Below are positions 1-6,936 of a DNA stretch of 64,000 nucleotides, piece after piece. Position 1 is the first letter of the stretch, and each line of letters starts with the position of its first letter. The stretch is from NCBI RefSeq assembly GCF_003722335.1, contig NZ_CP026100.1, forward strand, positions 930,001-994,000. Direction: 5' to 3'. The position numbers and the translations under genes were made by a program. The notes under the pieces were generated by a model, which made no database searches, was not told the origin of the DNA, and saw only the letters and a list, made by a program, of their open reading frames with translations. Source of the stretch: Caulobacter flavus. GTDB taxonomy: Bacteria; Pseudomonadota; Alphaproteobacteria; Caulobacterales; Caulobacteraceae.

Positions 1-206
1 CCGCTCGTCACGCGGACGGCCGAGCGCGACAGGCCAAGGCGCTTGGCCAGCAAGGCGACGAGGGCGGCGTTGGCCTCGCCCTCGACCGGTGGAGCGCTGA
101 CCCGCGCCTTCAGATAGGGCCGGCCGTCGGCGTCGGCCGCCCAGCCGTCGATCGCGTCGCGCCCACCGCGCGGCGTCAGGCGCACGGCCAGGACGGCGGG
201 CTTCAC
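1..206 (-). CDS. DUF167 (YggU-like) family protein, partial
   Basis: The minus-strand frame runs off the left edge of the window and opens with a GTG at 204-206, 7 bp after the stop of the YggT gene. About 68 residues are visible. They include the family's typical basic start (AVRLTPRGGRDAIDG) and the PPVEGEANAAL block, which is the best conserved part of the DUF167/YggU fold. Pairing with yggT on the same strand is common in proteobacteria and supports the call. The molecular function of DUF167 is unknown. The C-terminus is missing only because the window ends here. Confidence 0.8.
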   Translation of the reverse strand, partial: MKPAVLAVRLTPRGGRDAIDGWAADADGRPYLKARVSAPPVEGEANAALVALLAKRLGLSRSAVRVTS

Positions 207-213
207 GGCTGGA

Positions 214-528
214 TCAGCCGAGGATGCCCAGCAGCGTGTTGCGCAGCGGGAACAGCAGGAAGTTCTGCACGCCGACGATCACCAGCAGCAGGATGATCGG
301 GGTGATGTCGACGCCGCCCAGCGGCGGGATCACCCGGCGCAGCGGGGCCAGCAGCGGCCGCGTCACCGCGTCGAGGAAGCGGCTGATCTGGTAGACGGCG
401 TTGTTGCGCAGGTTGATGACGTCGAAGGCCACCAGCCAGCTGATGATCGCGCTGATGATCACCGCCCACTTGAGCAGCTCCAGCAGGGCGTTGAGGATGA
501 AGAAGACGAAATAGATCAGCGGGGCCAT
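214..528 (-). CDS. YggT family integral membrane protein
   Basis: This is a 104-residue protein with two hydrophobic blocks, roughly residues 4-35 and 72-98. They are separated by an amphipathic stretch containing the family-typical 'SRFLDAVTRPLLAPLRRVIPP' type motif (Arg/Pro-rich, residues about 49-69). YggT proteins are small inner-membrane proteins; proposed roles include osmotic tolerance and membrane or cell-division organisation. The gene is immediately upstream of the DUF167 gene, probably in one transcript. The length is normal for the family and the ATG at 526-528 is the only sensible start. No catalytic function is claimed. Confidence 0.85.
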   Translation of the reverse strand: MAPLIYFVFFILNALLELLKWAVIISAIISWLVAFDVINLRNNAVYQISRFLDAVTRPLLAPLRRVIPPLGGVDITPIILLLVIVGVQNFLLFPLRNTLLGILG

Positions 529-656
529 GTGCGTTCCAGGCTAGGTCAAGGCTTCTTGCCCGCCCCCGCCCGCCCTGGCAAGGCCGCGCTGTTTTCGCGG
601 GCCCCGCAACTGCCGCTTGACGGACGCCCCGGGCCACCGTATCTCCGCGCTTCCTT

Positions 657-732
657 GGGGCCGTAGCTCAGATGGTAGAGCGCCTCGTTCGCAATGAGGA
701 GGTCAGGGGTTCGATTCCCCTCGGCTCCACCA
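657..732 (+). tRNA. tRNA-Ala (anticodon CGC)
   Basis: A 76-nt cloverleaf with the 3' CCA encoded. The acceptor stem GGGGCCG pairs with CGGCTCC, with one G-U. The D-loop sequence is TAGCTCAGATGGTAGAGC, the anticodon loop TTCGCAA gives anticodon CGC (reads GCG, Ala), and the T-arm is GGGGTTCGATTCCCC. A long minus-strand reading frame across this gene is the usual false ORF seen opposite tRNA genes. Confidence 0.97.
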
Positions 733-1051
733 AGGACCCCCTATAAGCTATTGTTTTTAAACGCTTATTGCGTTCGGCGCGTGGGCTGGCTCCACATTTT
801 TCCCCACAGAATATCTGCGCTGGCGCGCTACGTGATGATCCTTGGTGGGTGTCTCTGAGAAGGTCGCTCGGGCCGAGTGCGGATTTCCCCGGAATCCTTG
901 GCCGCGCAAAATTCTTCCAAAGTGACGAAGATCTCTCCGTGACAATATGACGCCCGCCGTAGACGTCATTTTTTATGGTCAAGCTTACAGGCAGGTACGG
1001 GACTGTAACAATTAATCCGAAATTAGAGCCTTGCCGGCTCATCTTGCGATA
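733..1051. other. Intergenic gap after the tRNA
   Basis: About 320 bp without a convincing gene. It starts with an A/T-rich stretch at 740-775 and has scattered A/T-rich patches near 960-1020 that may hold the promoter of the EAL gene. I looked for an integrase gene, a repeat of the tRNA 3' end and a terminator with a T-run and found none. Confidence 0.5.
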
Positions 1052-2503
1052 ATGGACCCACACACGGCGCCAACTTTAGTTCCGGACGCTGAAGCCTTCG
1101 ATTTCGAGGCCGGTTGGTCGCGCCTAGCCAGCGGCGAACGCGGCCTGCGGGCCCCGGGTCAGACCGCGGCGGCCCACGTGTTCAATCAGATAGCCACGCG
1201 CCTGGAGACGGCCACTCGCGGCGAGCAAGCTTCTTCATCGGTTGTCAGTTCAGCAAGTGCCGGCGGTAGTTATGTCGCGGCCATGGCGGTCAAGGGCCTG
1301 GGCCGCCTACGACGCGAGCTGGGTTCGTCCGTGGCGGACCATATTCTCGGACAGACTGCTCAGCGGCTGAAAGCGCTTGTGCCGCAGTCCAGGACTGGCC
1401 GGGTTGGCCGCGCCGGCTTGGAATTTGCCTTCGAGGCTGTCGACGACCTCGAAGCTGAGGCCCTGCTGTCCGAGCTCGAAGCCACACTGGAGCGGCGGTT
1501 GCATGTTGACGGACAGGTGTTCGACCTGGAGGTCGTCATCGGCTTTGCGAGTAGAGCGCTCCACGGCGACCATGTCGCTGACTGCGCCGCCGACGCGCTG
1601 ATTGAAGCTCAGGCTCAAGGTCGCGGGGTCCTACTCTACCGGGAAGCGGACCTTCAAAAGGCCGCCGAGATCAGCGCCATGTTGCGCGATCTTCGCGCGG
1701 CCCTGGCGGACGACGACTTATCGCTTGTCTATCAGCCCAAGCTGCACGTCCCATCACAGACGATCCTTTCCGTCGAGGCCCTGCTGCGGTGGCGTCATTC
1801 ATCGAAAGGCTGGATATCGCCTGAGGTATTCATCGGTCTAGCCGAGCAAACCGGCCTGATCGCCGACATCACCCGGTGGGTCGTGCGTCGGGCGCTGCGG
1901 GACCAGACCTGGCTGGTTGAGGCCGGTAATTCGGTCACCGTTTATCTGAACCTTTCGGGTCGCCTCCTCGCGGATGCTGCATTCTGCGCCTGGATCTTGG
2001 AGACTGTGCGCGAGTTCGATCACTGCGCGCTGGGCTTTGAGATCACCGAGACCGCCGTAATCGACGACCCAGAGCACGCTTTAGCGAACCTGCAAGTCTT
2101 GGTTGACGCAGGGCTGAAGATTGCCATCGACGACTACGGCTCAGGCCTGTCGTCGCTGGCCTATTTGAAGCAGATGCCCGCCCACGAGCTGAAGATCGAC
2201 AAGATGTTCATCTCAACTCTGACGTCCAGCCACCGCGATCCGCTGTTGGTCCGCTCGACCATCGACGTTGCTCATGCGCTGGGCATGGAGGTGACGGCTG
2301 AGGGGGTCGAGACGGCCGGAGCTCTAGCCCTGCTTCGGGTCATGGGATGCGATCACATCCAAGGCTATCTCGTCGCCAAGCCGCTGGAGCTTTCGGCGCT
2401 CAGCGATCTGTTAGGCGACAAGGATTTCGGCGCGTCGTTTGCCCGTGCCTCCTCGCCGTTCAAGCTTCCGGTCAAGTCGTCCGGGCGCGGTATGGCCGGC
2501 TAA
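1052..2503 (+). CDS. EAL-domain c-di-GMP phosphodiesterase with degenerate GGDEF domain
   Basis: A 483-residue cytoplasmic protein with no membrane segment. The N-terminal half has the GGDEF fold, but the signature is replaced by RAGLE (near residue 120), so it should not make c-di-GMP. The C-terminal EAL domain keeps the residues needed for hydrolysis: EALLRW near residue 241, the EITET segment, the DDYGSG metal motif near residue 360, LKIDK, AEGVE and the HIQGY glutamine. It is therefore probably an active phosphodiesterase. I chose the ATG at 1052; an in-frame TTG at 1031 has no better ribosome site. It lies 97 bp before a single-domain receiver, which may control it. Confidence 0.9.
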   Translation: MDPHTAPTLVPDAEAFDFEAGWSRLASGERGLRAPGQTAAAHVFNQIATRLETATRGEQASSSVVSSASAGGSYVAAMAVKGLGRLRRELGSSVADHILGQTAQRLKALVPQSRTGRVGRAGLEFAFEAVDDLEAEALLSELEATLERRLHVDGQVFDLEVVIGFASRALHGDHVADCAADALIEAQAQGRGVLLYREADLQKAAEISAMLRDLRAALADDDLSLVYQPKLHVPSQTILSVEALLRWRHSSKGWISPEVFIGLAEQTGLIADITRWVVRRALRDQTWLVEAGNSVTVYLNLSGRLLADAAFCAWILETVREFDHCALGFEITETAVIDDPEHALANLQVLVDAGLKIAIDDYGSGLSSLAYLKQMPAHELKIDKMFISTLTSSHRDPLLVRSTIDVAHALGMEVTAEGVETAGALALLRVMGCDHIQGYLVAKPLELSALSDLLGDKDFGASFARASSPFKLPVKSSGRGMAG

Positions 2504-2600
2504 GCTGAGCCATACTGTCGGCAAGGCGACAATATCATAAGGGATTGTCCAAGCTCGCGTTTCAGTCGATGAACGAACAACGAGTATTGGGAGTTTGGCC

Positions 2601-2987
2601 TTGCGGATTTTGTTCGTCGAAGACGATGCCATGAACCGCCGTGTGGTGCGGGACATGCTGTCGGTGGCGGGACTAGATCTGGCTGAGGCTCCCGAAGCCG
2701 AGACCGGTCTTCGCATGATCGAAGACAATGATTACGACCTGATCCTGATGGATTTACGGATGCCAGGCATGGACGGGTTGACCGCCATCCGCGCGATCCG
2801 CGCGCGCGACGACGCCAAGGCCACGCTACCGATCGTCGTCGTCACGGCCGACATGGCCTCGGACATTCGTCACCAATGCCTGACCGCAGGCGCCGACGAC
2901 GTCATGATGAAGCCGGTCGCGATGGAAAACCTGTTCGACACGATCGGCAGAGCCATCGCCGGACGTGGCGACCAGACGCTGCTCTAG
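2601..2987 (+). CDS. Single-domain response regulator (CheY-like)
   Basis: A 128-residue stand-alone receiver domain. The full phosphorylation site is present: acidic pair in LFVEDD, phospho-acceptor Asp in LILMDLRMPGMDG, Thr in VVVTAD and Lys in MMKPV. There is no output domain, so it must act by protein contact. Two TTG codons are possible starts, 2595 and 2601; GGGAG at 2589-2593 is correctly spaced only for 2601. The paralogue at 9254 also begins M-R-(V/I)-L-F-V at the same point. Probable partners are the EAL protein just upstream or the CHASE2 kinase at 6937. It ends one base before the stop of the convergent TpsB gene. Confidence 0.88.
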   Translation: MRILFVEDDAMNRRVVRDMLSVAGLDLAEAPEAETGLRMIEDNDYDLILMDLRMPGMDGLTAIRAIRARDDAKATLPIVVVTADMASDIRHQCLTAGADDVMMKPVAMENLFDTIGRAIAGRGDQTLL

Positions 2988-2988
2988 C

Positions 2989-4605
2989 TCAGAACGACGC
3001 CGAGACCGCAGCGAAGACGCGCCAGTCCTTGTCGCCGGTCTCGTAGGGCGTCCGGGTCAGGGGCTTCGCCGCCTCGACGCGCGCGGTGATCTTGTTGTTC
3101 ACCGTTACCCTCAGCCCGCCGCCAGCGGACGAGAAGGCCGCCGAGCGGAGGCTGTAGGCCGAAGCGGTGTTCCAGACCTTCGCTCCGTCGACGAAGGCGT
3201 AGGCTTGAACGAAGCTGACCGGTCCAGCCTTCTTCGGCGCGAAGCCATACCGCAGCTCGGCCATGGCCCCGGCGCCGCTGTCTCCCGAGATTTCCGCGTA
3301 GTTGTAAGCCCGACCGTAAGGCAGGCCGCCGGGGGCGAACTCTTCGGACAGCAGCAGGTGGTTGGGGCTCCACTGGGCGTCGGCCGAGACGTAGACGCCC
3401 ATGCGCTTGCCCAGGTCGCGATAGTGGCTGGCGCCGACATTGACCTTCCAGAAGCCTCCGTCGGCGTCGAAGCGCGAATGGTTGCGGCTCGGGGTGCGGG
3501 TGGCGCCCAGGACCTGGAGGCCTCGCGACACCTGGGCATACCCGCTGACCGAACTGCGGCTCGTGCCGCTGTCGGCCTGAACCGAAGCGCGGACCACACG
3601 CAGGTCATCACTATAGGCCCCGCCATTACGGTATGACTGTTCAACATGCCGCCCGTCGAGCGCTACCGCGGCCCAGACAGCAGTTTTGCGGTCGCGGACG
3701 ATCGGGTGGGCCAGGCGCAGGCTTACGGCTTGGCTCTCGGTGCCGACGGTGTTGTTCTGAGGCGCGCTGCCTTGGCGCGACCGTGATGCCGAGGCGCCGA
3801 CGCGAAGGCGTGTCTCGCCAGCCAGCGGCGCTCCGTAGGCCAGGTCAGCCTGGGCATACTCGCCCGGATCATTGGGCACGGTCAGCACCGACAGGGCCAG
3901 TTGGTCACCCGCGGTGACGACGCCGTTGCGGGCCAGGCGGACATTGGCCTGCACCGGCCCCAGCGTCCGAGCGCCACGGTTGTCGATGTAGATGCTGCCC
4001 GTCCAGCGCTTGAGGCCGGCGACGACGACCAGCTTATGCCGGGCGGGGTCGTCGAGATTGGGTTCGATGCGCGAGCTCGGCCGCACGCCGGGGAGATCGC
4101 GCGCCAAGGTCAGGCGCCGCTCTAGGTCTGCGAGGCGCAGGGGGCGTCGGCCCGACACTCCGTCCAGCAAGGCCTCCACGGCCGGGGCCGCGTCGCCCGT
4201 GACTTCGACCTGGTCGATATAGCCTTCGTAGACGCGGATACGGGCGTGACCGCCCGGGACTTGCGGCGGCACGACAGCGCGCGACAGGAAATAACCGTCG
4301 GCGCGGTACTTGTCGGTGATAGCCTGGGCGATCTTGACCAGATCTTCCATGGCGACTTCACGGGCCAGATAGTAGGAGTAGAGCGGCGCCAACTGCTTCA
4401 GCGGGTAAGCGCTCACGCCATCAATGGTCAGGCCCGTCAGGACGAAACGTTCGCTGGACGGGGCTTTCGGAGGCGGCTGCTGCTGGGCAAGGGCCGGCGT
4501 AGAAATACTGATCGTCGCAAGAACAGCCGAGAGCAAGCAGGCGCACAACCTACCGCAGGCTATGTCGGCTATCAGACGTTTAGCATTTGATATAAGATGT
4601 CCCAC
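2989..4605 (-). CDS. TpsB/ShlB/FhaC-family outer-membrane two-partner secretion transporter
   Basis: 538 residues. There is a signal-peptide-like start with a hydrophobic stretch ending STPALAQ (about residue 40), then a Pro-rich linker and a POTRA-like region (about 52-125) with SRAVVPPQ and VRVYEGYIDQVEV, the latter typical of POTRA_2 in ShlB proteins. A long beta-barrel region follows, ending in Phe (SASF), as expected for an outer-membrane barrel. TpsB proteins move a large secreted partner across the outer membrane. No haemagglutinin-type TpsA is adjacent. The divergent neighbour, a FecR-domain protein with a Gly/Asn repeat tail, is the only obvious candidate cargo. Start ATG at 4603-4605. 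Confidence 0.85.
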   Translation of the reverse strand: MGHLISNAKRLIADIACGRLCACLLSAVLATISISTPALAQQQPPPKAPSSERFVLTGLTIDGVSAYPLKQLAPLYSYYLAREVAMEDLVKIAQAITDKYRADGYFLSRAVVPPQVPGGHARIRVYEGYIDQVEVTGDAAPAVEALLDGVSGRRPLRLADLERRLTLARDLPGVRPSSRIEPNLDDPARHKLVVVAGLKRWTGSIYIDNRGARTLGPVQANVRLARNGVVTAGDQLALSVLTVPNDPGEYAQADLAYGAPLAGETRLRVGASASRSRQGSAPQNNTVGTESQAVSLRLAHPIVRDRKTAVWAAVALDGRHVEQSYRNGGAYSDDLRVVRASVQADSGTSRSSVSGYAQVSRGLQVLGATRTPSRNHSRFDADGGFWKVNVGASHYRDLGKRMGVYVSADAQWSPNHLLLSEEFAPGGLPYGRAYNYAEISGDSGAGAMAELRYGFAPKKAGPVSFVQAYAFVDGAKVWNTASAYSLRSAAFSSAGGGLRVTVNNKITARVEAAKPLTRTPYETGDKDWRVFAAVSASF

Positions 4606-4737
4606 AACGAAACCAATAGCTTGGATAGATAAATCCAGCGTTAAGTTCGCTTGGCAACCACGGGAATTAGGAGAGATTTAGCTTAGTGGACTTATACCTG
4701 ACCAACTACATCGATCGGCAGGTATAGAGGCACTACC
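4606..4737. promoter_or_regulatory. Divergent promoter region with an 8-bp inverted repeat next to the fecR-like start
   Basis: This 132-bp gap lies between the tpsB-like gene (minus) and the FecR-domain gene (plus) and must hold both promoters. TATACCTG at 4693-4700 and CAGGTATA at 4719-4726 are perfect inverted arms 18 nt apart. The right arm directly touches the GAGG ribosome site (4727-4730) of the FecR-domain gene. The repeat could be an operator or an RNA hairpin that affects translation. Confidence 0.55.
4693..4726 (+). repeat. Inverted repeat TATACCTG / CAGGTATA
   Basis: Perfect 8-bp arms with an 18-nt spacer that contains ATCGAT. It ends at the base before the ribosome binding site of the FecR-domain gene. 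Confidence 0.7.
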
Positions 4738-6933
4738 ATGGGTCTGACCCGTATGGCCATCGCGGTTTCCGCAATCGCCTTAAGCGCCACCGGCGCCTTT
4801 GCGGCCGATTGGAAGCTGGTCGAAGTCGCTGGCGTCGTACGTATCGCTGCCCCCGGCAAGGCCCCCGCGCCAGCGGCCGCCAATCAGGTTCTACCGGTCG
4901 GAAGCATCGTCACAACGGCCGCAGGTGGGCGCGCCGCGCTATTCAATGGCAAGCAACGGATCACTCTGGGTCCCAACAGCCGCATGTCGGTAGCGCCCGA
5001 GTCGAACGACGGTATGACCCGGGTGATGCAGGATCTCGGCTCGATCTTGTTCCAGGTCGACAAGAAGCCATCGCAGCACTTCCGCGTCGAGACCCCGCTG
5101 CTGGCCGCCGTCGTGAAGGGCACCACCTTCACTGTGAACGTTGAGATGGGCGCCGATTCCGTTCACGTCGCCGAAGGCCTGGTCGAGGTTCACGCTAACC
5201 AGGGCAGCGCGACGCGCGATGTGGGAGCTGGCGCCACGGGCGTGGTTTCCAAGGCCGCGCCCGAGCTGCTCAATGTCGAAACGCCGCGCGCAAGTGTGGA
5301 CGCACCTCTGCCCGCACAGACCGTGTCGCTCGACTACGGCGCGGTGTCGGGGGGACTTGTCGAAGGTCCTGGGATGGCCAGTTCGGCCGCGGCTGCGCCT
5401 ATTACGCCGACGGCGAACATAGTCGCCTCTACGGCTGCCGAAGGTCCGGTCTCGTCCGCCAGCGGAACCCCGGCCCCGTCAGCGCCGATCGTCCACGTCA
5501 GCCTCGCCGCCAGCGGCGACATCGCCAGCCCAGCCGCTGGCGCAGACGGTTCGGGACGCCCTGGTACGGCGACGGAAAACTTGGGCCATACCGGCGGCAC
5601 TACCGGATCGAACACAGGTGCGAGCGCCGGCAACGGTAATCCGGACAGCGCCTCGAATGGGAACGGTCAAGGCAACGGCAATTCCGGGAACAGCGGGAAC
5701 GGTCAGGGCAACGGCAACGCCGGCGGCAATGGCAACGGGAATTCGGGCTCGAACGGGAACGGCCAGGGCAACGGCAATTCCGGGAACAACGGCAACGGCC
5801 AGGGCAACGGCAACGCCAGCGGCAATGGCAACGGGAATTCGGGCTCGAACGGGAACGGCCAGGGCAACGGCAACGCCGGCGGCAATGGCAACGGGAACTC
5901 AGACTCGAACGGGAACGGCCAGGGCAACGGCAATTCCGGGAACAGCGGGAACGGTCAGGGCAACGGCAACGCCGGCGGCAATGGCAACGGGAATTCGGGC
6001 TCGAACGGCAACGGCCAGGGCAACGGCAATTCCGGGAACAACGGCAACGGCCAGGGCAACGGCAACGCCGGCGGCAATGGCAACGGGAACTCAGGCTCGA
6101 ACGGGAACGGCCAGGGCAACGGCAATTCCGGGAACAGCGGGAACGGTCAGGGCAACGGCAACGCCGGCGGCAATGGCAACGGGAATTCGGGCTCGAACGG
6201 GAACGGCCAGGGCAACGGCAATTCCGGGAACAACGGCAACGGCCAGGGCAACGGCAACGCCAGCGGCAATGGCAACGGGAATTCGGGCTCGAACGGGAAC
6301 GGCCAGGGCAACGGCAATTCCGGGAACAACGGCAACGGCCAGGGCAACGGCAACGCCGGCGGCAATGGCAACGGGAACTCAGACTCGAACGGGAACGGCC
6401 AGGGCAACGGCAATTCCGGGAACAGCGGGAACGGTCAGGGCAACGGCAACGCCGGCGGCAATGGCAACGGGAATTCGGGCTCGAACGGGAACGGTCAGGG
6501 CAATGGCAGTTCCGGCGACAACGGCAACGGCAACTCCGGTAACAGCGGCCCGGGCCAGGGCAACGGCAACGCCGGCGGCAGTGGCAACGGGAACTCGGGC
6601 TCGAACGGGAGCGGTCAGGGCAACGGCGGTTCCGGCGACAACGGCAACTCCGGGAACAGCGGCCAGGGCCAGGGAAACGGCAACGCCGGTGGTACTGGCA
6701 ACGGAAACTCAGGCTCGAACGGGAACGGTCAGGGCAACGGCAGTTCCGGTGACAACGGCAACTCCGGAAACAGCGGCCAGGGCCAGGGCAACGGCAACGC
6801 CGGCGGAAATGGAAACTTGACCTCGGGCTCGAACGGCAACGGCAACTCCGGAAACAACGGCCAAGGTCAGGGCAACGGCAACTCCGGCGACAATGGATCT
6901 ACGGGCAATGGCAACGGCAAACCCAAGGGCTAA
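4738..6933 (+). CDS. Secreted FecR-domain protein with long Gly/Asn/Ser tandem-repeat tail
   Basis: 731 residues. Signal peptide 1-22 ends GAFAAD. Residues about 45-150 form a FecR domain (GSIVTTAAGGRAAL, GPNSRMSV, FRVETP, VVKGTTFTV), followed by an Ala/Pro-rich linker. From about residue 300 to the end is a nearly uncharged repeat built of GNGQGNGN, SGNNGNGQ and AGGNGNGNS units, with a 32-residue period. FecR domains are normally periplasmic signal relays or export-linked modules; the repeat tail suggests an extracellular or surface role. The start ATG at 4738 has AGAGG 8 nt upstream. It is probably co-transcribed with the CHASE2 kinase (3-bp gap). That it is cargo of the divergent TpsB protein is inference. 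Confidence 0.85.
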   Translation: MGLTRMAIAVSAIALSATGAFAADWKLVEVAGVVRIAAPGKAPAPAAANQVLPVGSIVTTAAGGRAALFNGKQRITLGPNSRMSVAPESNDGMTRVMQDLGSILFQVDKKPSQHFRVETPLLAAVVKGTTFTVNVEMGADSVHVAEGLVEVHANQGSATRDVGAGATGVVSKAAPELLNVETPRASVDAPLPAQTVSLDYGAVSGGLVEGPGMASSAAAAPITPTANIVASTAAEGPVSSASGTPAPSAPIVHVSLAASGDIASPAAGADGSGRPGTATENLGHTGGTTGSNTGASAGNGNPDSASNGNGQGNGNSGNSGNGQGNGNAGGNGNGNSGSNGNGQGNGNSGNNGNGQGNGNASGNGNGNSGSNGNGQGNGNAGGNGNGNSDSNGNGQGNGNSGNSGNGQGNGNAGGNGNGNSGSNGNGQGNGNSGNNGNGQGNGNAGGNGNGNSGSNGNGQGNGNSGNSGNGQGNGNAGGNGNGNSGSNGNGQGNGNSGNNGNGQGNGNASGNGNGNSGSNGNGQGNGNSGNNGNGQGNGNAGGNGNGNSDSNGNGQGNGNSGNSGNGQGNGNAGGNGNGNSGSNGNGQGNGSSGDNGNGNSGNSGPGQGNGNAGGSGNGNSGSNGSGQGNGGSGDNGNSGNSGQGQGNGNAGGTGNGNSGSNGNGQGNGSSGDNGNSGNSGQGQGNGNAGGNGNLTSGSNGNGNSGNNGQGQGNGNSGDNGSTGNGNGKPKG
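5640..6905 (+). repeat. Tandem 96-bp coding repeats
   Basis: About 12-13 units of a 96-bp (32-residue) repeat inside the FecR-domain gene. One unit is short by about 12 residues, and the last three or four have diverged and vary in length. Neighbouring central units are nearly identical in DNA, including synonymous positions, which points to recent unit duplication or gene conversion. It is not a CRISPR array: there are no unique spacers and the frame is kept. Confidence 0.9.
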
Positions 6934-6936
6934 GCC

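Noticed and set aside
668..1063. 131-codon minus-strand frame across the tRNA-Ala gene
   Set aside because: Its end is the well-known false peptide read opposite tRNA genes, and the tRNA itself is clear.
5618..6820. 400-codon Ala/Thr/Arg repeat protein
   Set aside because: This is the other reading frame of the 96-bp repeats in the FecR-domain gene; it has no signal and no start site.
5640..6905. CRISPR array
   Set aside because: The units are direct tandem coding repeats with no unique spacers.
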